From assembly GCA_947243795.1 (NCBI GenBank), contig OX365938.1:558001-622000 (forward strand): a stretch of 64,000 nt of DNA, written 5' to 3'. The notes under the pieces are model-generated. The model searched no databases and was not told the origin of the DNA. It saw only the letters and a list, made by a program, of their open reading frames with translations. This document shows, piece by piece, positions 8,959-18,509 of the stretch. Position numbers and translations under genes: made by a program. Position 1 is the first letter of the stretch. Every line of letters starts with the position of its first letter. Source of the DNA: Saccharomyces uvarum (lineage: Eukaryota > Ascomycota > Saccharomycetes > Saccharomycetales > Saccharomycetaceae).

Positions 8959-9138
8959 GTTTCGGAACCGTGATATTGTGAATCACAAGGCAAAGTACTT
9001 AAAATCATAAATAATGCTACTATAGGCGACGCATTGCATGTTTGAAACTGAGCTTTGCACCTGCAACGTATCTTTCGTTAAGGTTTTCAAGAGTGTATTC
9101 ATTTACTTGTTGGGCGTAGGGTAGATTTTCGAATATGG

Positions 9139-9244
9139 TTACTAATGCATTAGTCAGCTCTTGAAATTCCACATATTGCCGACCCCTATTTTGTTCCACC
9201 CCTCTAAACCTTTTCAAGGGCCTCTGCCTTTTCTCATATAAAAG
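9139..9244 (+). promoter_or_regulatory. ECM4 promoter: Yap1 sites, STREs and TATA box
   Basis: TTACTAA (9139-9145) and TTAGTCAGC (9150-9158) are Yap1 oxidative-stress elements. CCCCT occurs at 9183-9187 and 9199-9203 (Msn2/4 stress elements). TATAAAAG is at 9237-9244, about 75 bp before the ATG. A further TGAGTCA (Gcn4/AP-1 type) is at 8903-8909. The layout is that of a stress-induced promoter. Confidence 0.7.
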
Positions 9245-9316
9245 GAACCAGACACTATTATCACCATTTCCATTTCTTCCAAGAACTTGCTTAAGGATTG
9301 CACAGTACAGCAAGAA

Positions 9317-10420
9317 ATGTCGAAACAGTGGGCAAGTAGTAACAACGGAGCTTTCAAGAGACAAGTTTCGTCGTTCAGAGAGACAATCTCCAAGCAACAT
9401 CCGATTTACAAGCCTGCAAAGGGCAGATACTGGCTGTATGTCTCGTTGGCGTGCCCATGGGCGCATAGAACGCTGATCACAAGAGCTTTGAAGGGGCTGA
9501 CTTCTGTTATAGGATGCAGTGTAGTCCACTGGCATCTTGACGAAAAGGGGTGGAGGTTCCTTGACATGGCGAAGCAATTGGGAGATGAGGAAACTTTCCT
9601 AGAGCATTGGCACGATGCCGCTGGCGGAATCAAGACTGCCAGAGAAGATGCTAGCACGAGTTTCGCCGCTATCAAGAACGATAGTCAAAGATTCATGGTT
9701 GACGCCACCAATGAACCACATTACGGTTACCAGAGAATCAGTGACCTGTATTACAAGAGCGACCCTCAATACTCGGCAAGATTCACCGTTCCTGTCCTGT
9801 GGGACTTGGAGACTCAAACCATCGTCAACAATGAAAGTAGTGATATTATCAGGATATTGAACTCTAGTGCCTTTGACGAATTTGTCGATGAAACGTACAA
9901 GAAGGTGGATCTTGTTCCTGAACATCTCAAACCCAAAATCGATGCGTTCAATTCTTGGGTCTACGACAACATCAACAATGGTGTATACAAGACTGGGTTT
10001 GCAGAAAAGGCCGAAGTCTACGAAAGTGAAGTCACTAACGTGTTTGAGCATCTAGACAAAGTGGAGAAGATTTTGAGTGGCAAGTACGCGGATTTGGAGG
10101 CTAAATCTGGCAGTGAAGATGACAAGCATAACGTCTTCACCGTGGGAGACCAGTTGACAGAAGCCGACATCAGGCTGTACACTACTATCATAAGATTCGA
10201 CCCTGTCTATGTCCAGCATTTCAAATGCAATTTCACCACGATCAGAGATGGATACCCTTTCATTCATATGTGGTTGAAAAACTTGTACTGGAGCAACGAT
10301 GCCTTTAGGCACACTACGGATTTCGACCATATCAAGTTGCATTATACGCGTTCCCACATAAGAATCAACCCCTTGGGCATCACGCCTTTGGGACCCAGGC
10401 CAGACATTCTACCTTTATAG
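9317..10420 (+). CDS. ECM4: Omega-class glutathione transferase / S-glutathionyl-hydroquinone reductase
   Basis: A 367-residue protein (S. cerevisiae 370) of the Ecm4/Gto family. The active-site motif ACPWAHR places the catalytic Cys at residue 46. The thioredoxin-like domain holds a VPVLWD segment, and the C-terminal helical GST domain has GDQLTEADIRLYTTIIRFD. Omega-class enzymes use a Cys to reduce glutathionyl adducts, giving thioltransferase and hydroquinone-reductase activity instead of ordinary conjugation. I chose the ATG at 9317 because MSKQWAS matches the known start; the frame is open for ten codons upstream from a non-ATG codon. The promoter carries Yap1 and STRE elements, consistent with a role in thiol stress. 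Confidence 0.96.
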   Translation: MSKQWASSNNGAFKRQVSSFRETISKQHPIYKPAKGRYWLYVSLACPWAHRTLITRALKGLTSVIGCSVVHWHLDEKGWRFLDMAKQLGDEETFLEHWHDAAGGIKTAREDASTSFAAIKNDSQRFMVDATNEPHYGYQRISDLYYKSDPQYSARFTVPVLWDLETQTIVNNESSDIIRILNSSAFDEFVDETYKKVDLVPEHLKPKIDAFNSWVYDNINNGVYKTGFAEKAEVYESEVTNVFEHLDKVEKILSGKYADLEAKSGSEDDKHNVFTVGDQLTEADIRLYTTIIRFDPVYVQHFKCNFTTIRDGYPFIHMWLKNLYWSNDAFRHTTDFDHIKLHYTRSHIRINPLGITPLGPRPDILPL

Positions 10421-10504
10421 TTAGCTGTATTTAAGTAACGAGCTAGCTAGCTCTCTCTGTAATTTTCGAGAGTTCCCTCTTTTTCTATACTCTATTGGGT
10501 AATT

Positions 10505-10518
10505 GACGCGAAACGCGT
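10505..10518 (+). promoter_or_regulatory. MCB boxes upstream of MSA2
   Basis: GACGCGAAACGCGT holds one perfect MCB (ACGCGT, 10513-10518) and an overlapping near match, which also reads as an SCB-like CGCGAAA. These bind MBF/SBF and give G1/S transcription. They lie about 185 bp before the MSA2 start. Confidence 0.75.
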
Positions 10519-10698
10519 TAAAGTGCAAAAAAAAAGGCCTGAAATTATATTTAACGCAGTGAAGTATTTTCACGCTGTGGTTCTTAAGTACAGCTGTATT
10601 TGTTCTTCGGATTGACTGATTGCTGGTTTCTGTTATTCTTTTGACGTCTTGAGTCTTGCAAAGAATCCTAATAAAAAAACAAGTTTTTAGACCATTCA

Positions 10699-11769
10699 AT
10701 GGTATTTTCAACACCACAACCACAACAGAGGTTTCACTCCAGTCCTCAATCTAAGCACAGTCTTATCTTCTCGCCAGCCAGGGCTCCCTCCATGCAAACG
10801 CCTTCTTCGTTGAAAAACCATTCGCCTTCTATTGCTGTTTCATCATCTTCAATGAAGGGTCACGACCGCTCGTCAAGCTTTGGTAAGTTTTCTTTATCTA
10901 TCGGTCAAAACGGTAAAGCTGCAATCCTGGGACCTATAAATATTATACCCACTAATAAATCACATATGGAAAAATCTGTGCCAAAAAGTACATCCAATCC
11001 TTCAGATCGTGTCGAAAAGACTCGCATACTGTGTTTATTGAAAAAAATGAGAAACAAGAGTGGTAACGTTAATAAGAAATTTAGCAAAATATCATTACAA
11101 CCTATGACTAGTTTACAACCAGTGCCCACTACGTATTCACCAACCGCTTCAAACATTACAAAAATGTCTCCTAAAAAATCTGACTCTCCAAGGACTCCAA
11201 ACGCTAACTCAAATCTGAACTTAAACTTCACCTCTTTTCAAATCAAAACAGGGTTTACCCCCAACATTGACGGTATTTTACTTGAAAACTTCACATCTCC
11301 AAATGAAGCAACAGATTTACACAACAATACGGCCAACAACAATAATAGTAACAACAACAACAATAGCCAATTGCTTTTCAGTTTACCACTACAATCCTCA
11401 CCAAGACAATTTAGATCTCCTGCAAGATTGATAGACCCTCTTCCCATATCAGACTGGAATACCAATCTCTTAATGTCGCCACCTAGGACAACGAATTTCG
11501 AATCTACAAACGGTCATTTTAATACAACTTTCTCTCAAGCGTCAATGTTGAGAAGACCTTCATTACCGCACATAGATGAAGTAATCCCTCAGGACCCGAA
11601 CTATCCAGATAAATCTGAGTATTTATCCGTGGATCAAAACACAAGCCATCATAATGGCACATTTTCAGAACATTCTTATAATAATATGATGAAATCTTCA
11701 ATGATTTCGTTGCCTATGGAGAAAGACGACGCTACAATGGCTTTAAGAAAACTCGTCACCAGAGAGTAA
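10699..11769 (+). CDS. MSA2: MBF/SBF-associated G1 transcription activator Msa2
   Basis: A 356-residue, Ser/Asn-rich and largely disordered protein, recognised as YKR077W/Msa2 from its MVFSTPQPQQRFHSSP start, its position and the conserved basic block RILCLLKKMRNKSGN (about residues 108-122). Msa1 and Msa2 bind SBF and MBF and help time G1-specific transcription. Many SP/TP sites fit Cdk control. An Asn-rich run (about residues 210-225) is coded by AAC/AAT repeats. The protein has no enzyme domain. The MCB boxes in its promoter place it inside the regulon it acts on. Confidence 0.92.
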   Translation: MVFSTPQPQQRFHSSPQSKHSLIFSPARAPSMQTPSSLKNHSPSIAVSSSSMKGHDRSSSFGKFSLSIGQNGKAAILGPINIIPTNKSHMEKSVPKSTSNPSDRVEKTRILCLLKKMRNKSGNVNKKFSKISLQPMTSLQPVPTTYSPTASNITKMSPKKSDSPRTPNANSNLNLNFTSFQIKTGFTPNIDGILLENFTSPNEATDLHNNTANNNNSNNNNNSQLLFSLPLQSSPRQFRSPARLIDPLPISDWNTNLLMSPPRTTNFESTNGHFNTTFSQASMLRRPSLPHIDEVIPQDPNYPDKSEYLSVDQNTSHHNGTFSEHSYNNMMKSSMISLPMEKDDATMALRKLVTRE

Positions 11770-12014
11770 GTCGCCCTACTCCCACGATATATTTTATTTA
11801 AACCTTCCCATTATATATTCAGAAACTTAAGAACTTTTATCTAAATTAATAATATAATTATTTTCCACTACTTTCTTCTATTTTTTTGTTTTTCCATTTA
11901 GTAAGTTCATTCAGACTAATTGATATTGCGACTGTTCAAGAAAAAATAATACAATAGAAGAAATATAGGGAAGAGGAAACCAAAGTTGAAAACCTGCAAA
12001 ACACGGAGGTATAC

Positions 12015-13760
12015 ATGGAGAAGGAAAAGGCATCCCACGCAAGCCCCAGTATTGGAGTCAACGAATTTGTCGTCCAAGGGGAAATATCTATAGATGATTC
12101 CGAAAGATCGGTCAAGAGTGATAGCATCAGCATAAGTCAGGATGAAGATGACAAGACGGACGCTCAAGATAATACAAGCACACTGTCCGCAAAGCCACTC
12201 TCACAAACAGATTTAGCGATTGACGATACGCTATTAGGTAAGAACCCAAAATATGAGAAACTCTTCACTGAAAAGAGGAAACGTCGAAGACCACCTACCA
12301 CAAGCAGCAGAAATTCAATGAACTCGGAGGACAGCGAACAAAAGGATAATTTGACTGGACTGCTTTACCACATTAAAATCTTACCAGGCTCGGATCTAAA
12401 CTCACTAAAGGATTCGTTATGGATAATTAAGATTTCCACAGAACATAACATCGAAAAAACTATAGCAAGAAGCTTCGCTGACTTCTATTGGTTGTACCAT
12501 CAATTACAAAATAATCATTGGGGTAGAGTAATCCCTCCGCCAACCAGATCCAACATCCTTGTGGAAAAGGATGAGTTTGCCATAAACCATCTTTTCATGA
12601 TACGTAATAACGAAAAGTATGATCCAATTTTCAACTTCAAGCCGGAATATATCATATCATTACAATTGATGAGGATGATTAAGCACATATTCAACGATAA
12701 TGTTTTACGTTTGAATTCTAGTTTTATAGATTTCCTCAATTGGGAAGATGCTATTCCTGCAAATTCACAGATGAGTGTTGATGATAGTATCCTTAAGGGT
12801 GATAAAATACTAATAGCATCTTCTCAATTCCGCGAACTGAAAGAGTTCCAAAAGCAATCAAAAAGAACCGAATCAATGACAAATTCCCACGCTTCCATAA
12901 TACCAATAACAGCGCTCACTGAAGTTTATATAAGCCCTACAAAATTATTCTCTAGAAAAGATTATCAACGACTTTTCCAACCTCAAAGCACCGAGAACAA
13001 CGTCAGTAACAATGACCTATTGATTCAAGAGTGGATACCCAAGAGTAAGTCTTTGTTCACCAGCTTATCATTTGGTTCAAGTACACCCGCCTACCAAGAA
13101 ACATCCGCTGGAATACAAGCGTGTCATGACTGGATAACTGTATGCAAGGAGCAGTGGAGGCAGTTACTATACCATGTGTTAGAATACATCGTGGATGAAA
13201 CAGTAAAGGCAAATTCTGTAATCAATGAATTCACTGAGAGTCTTAAGCAGATGTCCTCGGAAGAAGTCATCAGAGCAAACTCTGAATTATTTTCAAATTT
13301 TTCTGCACTGAATGAATCCTTTCTGCAGAATTTTAAACATGCTTCACAGCAAGATATTTTAAAGCTGGTCATATTGTTCGATGAAAACGTAAGATTTTGC
13401 GAATCGTTTGAATCTATTTTAAATCAAAGATTGAAACTAGGTAAAATTTTAAGCATTATCGAAACAGATCTAGAAAAAAAAAAAAGTTATCTTGACAAAA
13501 TATCCCACAATAATGACAAAGACCCTAAAGTCCGTACAGCAGAAGACGAATACCGTATCGTATCAAAAAGATACAGCTATGTCAAGCAAAACTGGGATGA
13601 AGTCATGGAGAAAATTATAAATGAACGAAGATTCTTTGAGGAGAGACAAGCTATCGAAATTGGCGGATGCTTCAAATCAATAAAGGATTCAAACACGGAT
13701 GAAAAAAAGAAGTATTTACAATTGTGGCAAGATTTTGAATTAAAGGAAAAGAGAGATTAA
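12015..13760 (+). CDS. YKR078W: PX-BAR sorting-nexin-like protein (Vps5-related)
   Basis: A 581-residue protein (S. cerevisiae 585). After an acidic, Ser-rich N-terminus, a PX domain spans about residues 116-245, with the phosphoinositide-pocket region around RSFADFYWLYHQL and the PPPTRS proline loop. A long helical C-terminus (about 340-575) with heptad-like spacing fits a Vps5-type BAR domain. Such proteins bind PI3P on endosomes and shape tubules; Vps5 is a retromer subunit, but no certain retromer role is known for this paralogue. It converges on TRZ1 with an 80-bp gap. Confidence 0.92.
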   Translation: MEKEKASHASPSIGVNEFVVQGEISIDDSERSVKSDSISISQDEDDKTDAQDNTSTLSAKPLSQTDLAIDDTLLGKNPKYEKLFTEKRKRRRPPTTSSRNSMNSEDSEQKDNLTGLLYHIKILPGSDLNSLKDSLWIIKISTEHNIEKTIARSFADFYWLYHQLQNNHWGRVIPPPTRSNILVEKDEFAINHLFMIRNNEKYDPIFNFKPEYIISLQLMRMIKHIFNDNVLRLNSSFIDFLNWEDAIPANSQMSVDDSILKGDKILIASSQFRELKEFQKQSKRTESMTNSHASIIPITALTEVYISPTKLFSRKDYQRLFQPQSTENNVSNNDLLIQEWIPKSKSLFTSLSFGSSTPAYQETSAGIQACHDWITVCKEQWRQLLYHVLEYIVDETVKANSVINEFTESLKQMSSEEVIRANSELFSNFSALNESFLQNFKHASQQDILKLVILFDENVRFCESFESILNQRLKLGKILSIIETDLEKKKSYLDKISHNNDKDPKVRTAEDEYRIVSKRYSYVKQNWDEVMEKIINERRFFEERQAIEIGGCFKSIKDSNTDEKKKYLQLWQDFELKEKRD

Positions 13761-13840
13761 CGAATATTTACATAATTATTTAAATAAATGCGAAATATAG
13801 TAATGAAGCAGCGATCGACTGCGTCAGACAATTTCAACCA

Positions 13841-16357
13841 CTAGGTTTTCTTTTGTTTCTTTGGTATGATTTCTACATCTTCGGAGTCTTCAGATCCTGC
13901 AGATTCGTCTTCTTGCTCCTTTTCTTCAGCGAATGCCTTGTTCAACAACGGAAAAACAGTCTGCTGTTCACCAATTTTTTCATAATCAACAATCATACTA
14001 TCAAAGGCAAAACAAAATTCTTTTGCCTTTACGTCAATATTATTGTCTAGTTGAGGTAACTTAGGATATCTTTGGGAAAAGTGCGTCAAGATCAACTTCC
14101 TAGCATTCATTTCGTTAGAAACACCAATGGCCTCATTGATGGTACAATGCCTCTTTTTTATAGCATCTTCCATTAATTGATTTTCTAGCGTGGCTTCGTG
14201 AATCAACAGATCTGAGTTATAACCAATTGCGGATGAAAATTCCTTAATATTGGGTCTTGTATCGCCTGAATACGAAACTTTGAATGTATCATGTTTATTT
14301 GATTCATTCATCTGAAATGTTATAGAGTTCGAATATGCCCAATCGCAATGAATGGCTCTGCACGTCTGGAAGTATGATATCGATAAATCCTCATACATTT
14401 GGGTAATCAGGTTAATATCTCTGTATGAAGAATATGTGTCTAAGTCCAGTCTTCTTCTCTCTTCCTGATTGCTATTTTCTTGTAAAATCTCATTGAAGTC
14501 TTCTAATGGAACAGATTGTGTTTGCATCCTAACAAACGAATCATTAATGAAATGTTCACAACTGATGTATTTAATTTTATTCAAAATATCTTTATTTTCC
14601 AAAACTAGCCACTCATTAACGAATTTGTTGTATTGCCATGGAGTCACCACATATATAAAACTCGTTTCGTCATCCTTGTTATACTTGTACCACTCATTTA
14701 AAATACTGATTATCCCCAGATGATGGTCTGCATGCAAATGACTTAAATAAATCATCTTCAGATCCTGGAATATTGACTTAACCGCCAGTTGCGAAAACAT
14801 TCTATGCATGGTCCCCAGGGTATTCTCACCCGCATCCAATAAAACATTTCTATTTACAATATTGCCATTGGAATATGTATATGGTAGTTTAACCAATGTG
14901 GAGACAACATTTCTATATTTAGATGGTAGTGCGCTTCCAGTCCCCAATGTAATAATCTCAACATGGTTCTTCTTTTCTGTTGTGTTATTGAAGTTGTTCA
15001 CATGCAGTTGATCGTTGATAACTGTGTCGACATCAGCTAGAGGAAAATCCAAGGGTTGTATATGATCCTCGAAAATCTGCTGCCACGATAAAGCTGTTAT
15101 ACTACCATTTATTTCGCATTTCATGGGTTCTTCGCTTCTATGAAACGGTTCTAAAGTTAGTGTTTTGTTTTGTGCAAAAATATGAATATTATCCTTTTCT
15201 ATGACTGTACTCAAAGGTGTTTCTTGGGATTCACACAGGGAGGTTCCCTTAGCGAGTGGTTTGTCGAAGGTTTCGTAGAAATCCTTGGAAAATACACGGT
15301 CCGTTCTTGGTAAGTTGTAGTTGTTGACTTGTAATGCCTTCAACTTTAATGTGGTTAAAGCAGACCCAAAAAATGATATTGTATTTGGGGAAATTTTATT
15401 ATGTGAGATCATATGATTAACTTTACCATAATCGTTTTTCTCGAAAAGGTCAATGAACTTGAAAAGATCATCATTAATGGTGACTGAGTCACCAAGGAAG
15501 TAGTAAACCACACCAAGGTCAGCACAATCATATTTTTTAAATTTCTCCACGAACGCGCTTAAATATAGGTCATCTGGAATATCCAAGATCAACACTTTGG
15601 CAAAGTGACGTTCTTTCTCCAAAACTTGTTCAGGAGTCACCACAGTACCATCATCTAAAGTAATCGCTTGACCTTTGGTCAACTTTGCAAACAAGGGCCC
15701 CCTCGGAACACCTAATTTAACAGCCTCATCGACTTTGAATTTACCTCTAACAGGATTGAAACTGATTTCGTAATTTGTAGCGACTTCCACTTTTGCGTCC
15801 AGATCAGGCAATTCCACGTTTAAATGCGGGTCACTTGAAGGATCATATCTGTCGGTGGGTGCATGCTTGGGGAACATCTTGGAGACTATAGAGCTTAATA
15901 CACCTTTTTGGAAGCTGTTGAAAACTTCACCCGTGCCATTCCCCCCGTTTTTCAAAACGTTAAAGGATTTGACCTTTATTATTTTATCCTTGAAGACCTC
16001 CTTATCCTTCATAATGTGATCGCTCAAATCTATACCGAATCTAAACACAAAGTACCTCCAGGTGGAAACTATGTAGTTCAGAATGTCATTCCCGTAATGC
16101 AAAACTAGATCGCTCTTGCCCTGATCGGCAATGGTCAAGATCATTCCAGGCAACCCACCGATATCCGACCAGTTTAGTTCGCCAGTAAGGAAAATGTCCT
16201 TCAATTTCGAGATTCTGATCTTGTTTTCGGTTAGGCTTCTCTGCGAACCTTCGCTAATCTTACCAAAGAAGTACTTGTCACCATGTGCAGACTGCAATAG
16301 CAGCAAGGGATGCTTTGTATCCGACGTGGGATGAGTAACAGGTGTAAATGTGAACAT
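13841..16357 (-). CDS. TRZ1: tRNase Z (tRNA 3'-end endonuclease), long form
   Basis: An 838-residue protein from the ATG at 16357, exactly the S. cerevisiae length. The C-terminal half is the active metallo-beta-lactamase domain. The zinc motif HLHADH is at residues 540-545, the family PxKxRN motif appears as LPSKYRN near 475, and further His/Asp ligands lie in SGDTRP and LTHFSQRY. The N-terminal half is the degenerate copy typical of ELAC2-type long enzymes and contributes substrate binding. The enzyme removes 3' trailers from precursor tRNAs in both nucleus and mitochondria. The frame stays open for about 76 codons upstream without any ATG and encodes a basic, presequence-like peptide starting near a TTG at 16525 (see findings). 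The tail is acidic, then Lys-rich. Confidence 0.96.
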   Translation of the reverse strand: MFTFTPVTHPTSDTKHPLLLLQSAHGDKYFFGKISEGSQRSLTENKIRISKLKDIFLTGELNWSDIGGLPGMILTIADQGKSDLVLHYGNDILNYIVSTWRYFVFRFGIDLSDHIMKDKEVFKDKIIKVKSFNVLKNGGNGTGEVFNSFQKGVLSSIVSKMFPKHAPTDRYDPSSDPHLNVELPDLDAKVEVATNYEISFNPVRGKFKVDEAVKLGVPRGPLFAKLTKGQAITLDDGTVVTPEQVLEKERHFAKVLILDIPDDLYLSAFVEKFKKYDCADLGVVYYFLGDSVTINDDLFKFIDLFEKNDYGKVNHMISHNKISPNTISFFGSALTTLKLKALQVNNYNLPRTDRVFSKDFYETFDKPLAKGTSLCESQETPLSTVIEKDNIHIFAQNKTLTLEPFHRSEEPMKCEINGSITALSWQQIFEDHIQPLDFPLADVDTVINDQLHVNNFNNTTEKKNHVEIITLGTGSALPSKYRNVVSTLVKLPYTYSNGNIVNRNVLLDAGENTLGTMHRMFSQLAVKSIFQDLKMIYLSHLHADHHLGIISILNEWYKYNKDDETSFIYVVTPWQYNKFVNEWLVLENKDILNKIKYISCEHFINDSFVRMQTQSVPLEDFNEILQENSNQEERRRLDLDTYSSYRDINLITQMYEDLSISYFQTCRAIHCDWAYSNSITFQMNESNKHDTFKVSYSGDTRPNIKEFSSAIGYNSDLLIHEATLENQLMEDAIKKRHCTINEAIGVSNEMNARKLILTHFSQRYPKLPQLDNNIDVKAKEFCFAFDSMIVDYEKIGEQQTVFPLLNKAFAEEKEQEDESAGSEDSEDVEIIPKKQKKT

Positions 16358-16585
16358 CGTTGAAAATCTTCCGCGACTTGTCTCTGTACGGTTGGATCTC
16401 TTAATTTGCGGCTTTCGGGGTCCCTTCCTGTACGGTTTGTATCCTCTGACCAAGTGAGAAAATATTGATCGGAAGGTTTTAATGTGTGAATACTTGTCAA
16501 GTAATATATTCGACAGCTTGAGCAATATAATAATGGGGTAGATTCTTCCACCGTCTCTTTTTATGCTTTCTCGGGCACTCTAAAG
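16358..16585 (-). other. In-frame, ATG-less N-terminal extension upstream of TRZ1
   Basis: From a TAG stop near 16585 down to the TRZ1 ATG the frame has no stop and no ATG. At 16534-16523 four near-cognate start codons follow one another (ATT, ATT, ATA, TTG), and the TTG has A at -3. From that TTG the 56-residue extension has 15 Lys/Arg, two acidic residues and an amphipathic start (LKLSNILLDKYSHIKTFRS). It could be a mitochondrial presequence translated from a non-AUG codon; whether it is translated is unknown. Confidence 0.45.
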
Positions 16586-16730
16586 AACAAAGGAAGCCAA
16601 AAAATAATGCCTGGATCAAGTCAGCAGAGAATAGCATAATCAAAAAGGGCCCAATACGAGATACTGGCTGCTAAATTTACCTTGCCTTGACGTATGTCAA
16701 AGGTATGCGATGCCCAAAATTTTTTCAATT

Positions 16731-16737
16731 CGGGTAA
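16731..16737 (+). promoter_or_regulatory. Reb1-type site between TRZ1 and MTD1
   Basis: CGGGTAA matches the Reb1 core. It lies in the shared 1.1-kb divergent promoter region, where Reb1 commonly clears nucleosomes. Confidence 0.45.
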
Positions 16738-16794
16738 GCCTGGCTTGAGACAGCCTTTGACACTAGGCTACTGGCAGTACTACAAGAGGAAGAA

Positions 16795-16814
16795 AGAGAG
16801 AGAGAGAGAGAGAG
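16795..16814 (+). repeat. (AG)10 microsatellite
   Basis: Ten AG units lie in the TRZ1-MTD1 intergenic region. Such purine tracts can bind GAGA-type factors or keep chromatin open, but no role is shown here. Confidence 0.85.
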
Positions 16815-17163
16815 GGACGCAACGTCTCGTTTGAGAATCGGAAACACACCATGTGTTAAGCAGCCATCAACACCGCTTCTTTGCCGTGGGCCACAGAATG
16901 TTTGCAGCAGAAAAAAGGTTCTGTTGAGTCTACAGCTTTCAAGCTTCCTATTTTCAACGCTGTAACACCACCGTGCACAGAAGCAACATTTCTATACTAA
17001 ATTAGAAAATTCAAGAGCAGTGGTAATCCTCAGTGTAATACGAGTATATACTCTATTATCCATTGGTCCCAAACAGTTTTGTTTGCGCCCTAACATTTTC
17101 TCCAGCCCTAAAGATGTTTTTTTAAATTCTGGCATCAAGCCCTTACAGAAACGACTAGCCCTA

Positions 17164-17283
17164 TGACTCTTTTGGGCGGAGTCAGCCCGAATCAAACTTA
17201 ACCCTAATATTGTGTCATAAACTGATAAATGGATGCTACAACGTTGCTGCTGTTTATTACTGTCTTTATAACATATTGACTCA
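17164..17283 (+). promoter_or_regulatory. Bas1/Gcn4-type sites upstream of MTD1
   Basis: TGACTC at 17164-17169, its reverse complement GAGTCA at 17179-17184 and a full TGACTCA at 17277-17283 lie 160-280 bp before MTD1. TGACTC is the Bas1 core and TGACTCA the Gcn4 site. MTD1 is known to respond to the Bas1/Bas2 adenine pathway. Confidence 0.7.
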
Positions 17284-17444
17284 GTGAATTTAAAAAAAAC
17301 CAAATAAGCGAAGTATTTAACCTCGCAGTCAGTTGTATCTTATCTAAGTGTAGTCTTCTCTTGTCTAGTAGGGCTTTCCATACCGACCCAGCATAGCAAA
17401 ATCAACTCTTTCAACGCAAGCAATAATATAAATCTATAAAAAAA

Positions 17445-18407
17445 ATGTCGAAACCTGGTCGTACTATTTTGGCAAGCAAGATTGCTGAAACGTTTAATAC
17501 TGAGATCGCCAATAACGTGGTGGAATACAAGAAAACACACAATGAAGAGGGCCCGCTGCTTGTAGGGTTCCTAGCCAATAACGATCCCGCTGCTAGAATG
17601 TATGCTACATGGACGCAAAAGACCAGCGAATCGATGGGGTTCCGCTACGATCTAAGGGTGATCGAGGACAAGGATTTCTTGGAAGAAGCTATAATACAGG
17701 CGAATGGTGACGATTCTGTGAACGGCATCATGGTATATTTCCCTGTTTTCGGTAATGCTCAAGACCAGTATTTGCAGCAGGTGGTGTGCAAGGAAAAGGA
17801 TGTAGAGGGGCTGAATCACGTTTACTATCAGAATATGTATCACAACGTCAGATATCTGGACAAGGAAAACCGCTTAAAGTCCATTCTGCCTTGCACCCCG
17901 CTAGCTATCGTCAAGATATTGGAATTTCTAAAAATTTACAACAATTTGCTGCCTGAGGGGAACAGGCTGTACGGGAAGAAATGCATAGTAATAAATAGAT
18001 CGGAAATTGTCGGCAGACCATTGGCGGCTCTTTTGGCCAACGATGGTGCCACAGTGTACTCGGTGGACGTCAATAACATTCAAAAATTCACCCGTGGTGA
18101 ACGTTTGAAACTAAACAAACATCATGTGGAGGACCTGGGGGAATTCTCTCAGGTTCTGTTAAAGGAATGCGCTCTTGACGCAGACGTTGTCATCACGGGT
18201 GTCCCTAACGAGAACTACAAATTCCCCACCGAATACATCAAAGATGGTGCCGTTTGCATCAACTTCGCATCCACCAAGAACTTTAGTGATGACGTCAAGG
18301 AAAAGGCTTCTCTTTACGTTCCCATGACCGGTAAGGTTACCATTGCTATGTTACTGAGAAACATGCTGCGTTTAGTAAAGAACGTAGAGTTGTCAAATGA
18401 AAAATAA
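17445..18407 (+). CDS. MTD1: NAD-dependent 5,10-methylenetetrahydrofolate dehydrogenase
   Basis: A 320-residue protein, the known Mtd1 length, with a good start context (run of A before ATG). It oxidises 5,10-methylene-THF to 5,10-methenyl-THF with NAD in the cytosol and so feeds one-carbon units to purine synthesis. The N-terminal substrate domain holds PAARMYATWTQKTSE and NGIMVYFPVFG. The NAD-binding domain includes NRSEIVGRPLAALLANDGA (about residues 184-202). It is monofunctional: the length and family rule out the cyclohydrolase/synthetase fusion. Three TGACTC-type sites lie upstream. Confidence 0.97.
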   Translation: MSKPGRTILASKIAETFNTEIANNVVEYKKTHNEEGPLLVGFLANNDPAARMYATWTQKTSESMGFRYDLRVIEDKDFLEEAIIQANGDDSVNGIMVYFPVFGNAQDQYLQQVVCKEKDVEGLNHVYYQNMYHNVRYLDKENRLKSILPCTPLAIVKILEFLKIYNNLLPEGNRLYGKKCIVINRSEIVGRPLAALLANDGATVYSVDVNNIQKFTRGERLKLNKHHVEDLGEFSQVLLKECALDADVVITGVPNENYKFPTEYIKDGAVCINFASTKNFSDDVKEKASLYVPMTGKVTIAMLLRNMLRLVKNVELSNEK

Positions 18408-18509
18408 GAACTGCAATTACGACGAGCACAAATAAAATGGAATACCTCTTATATACATATAGAATTTTTTTTCTTTTAGATTATTAATAATATACAAAGT
18501 TTATGAGAC

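Noticed and set aside
8118-8986. Minus-strand frames of 121-123 codons between YKR075C and ECM4
   Set aside because: They start at non-conserved codons in a regulatory region filled with Rgt1-type sites, and their translations look random.
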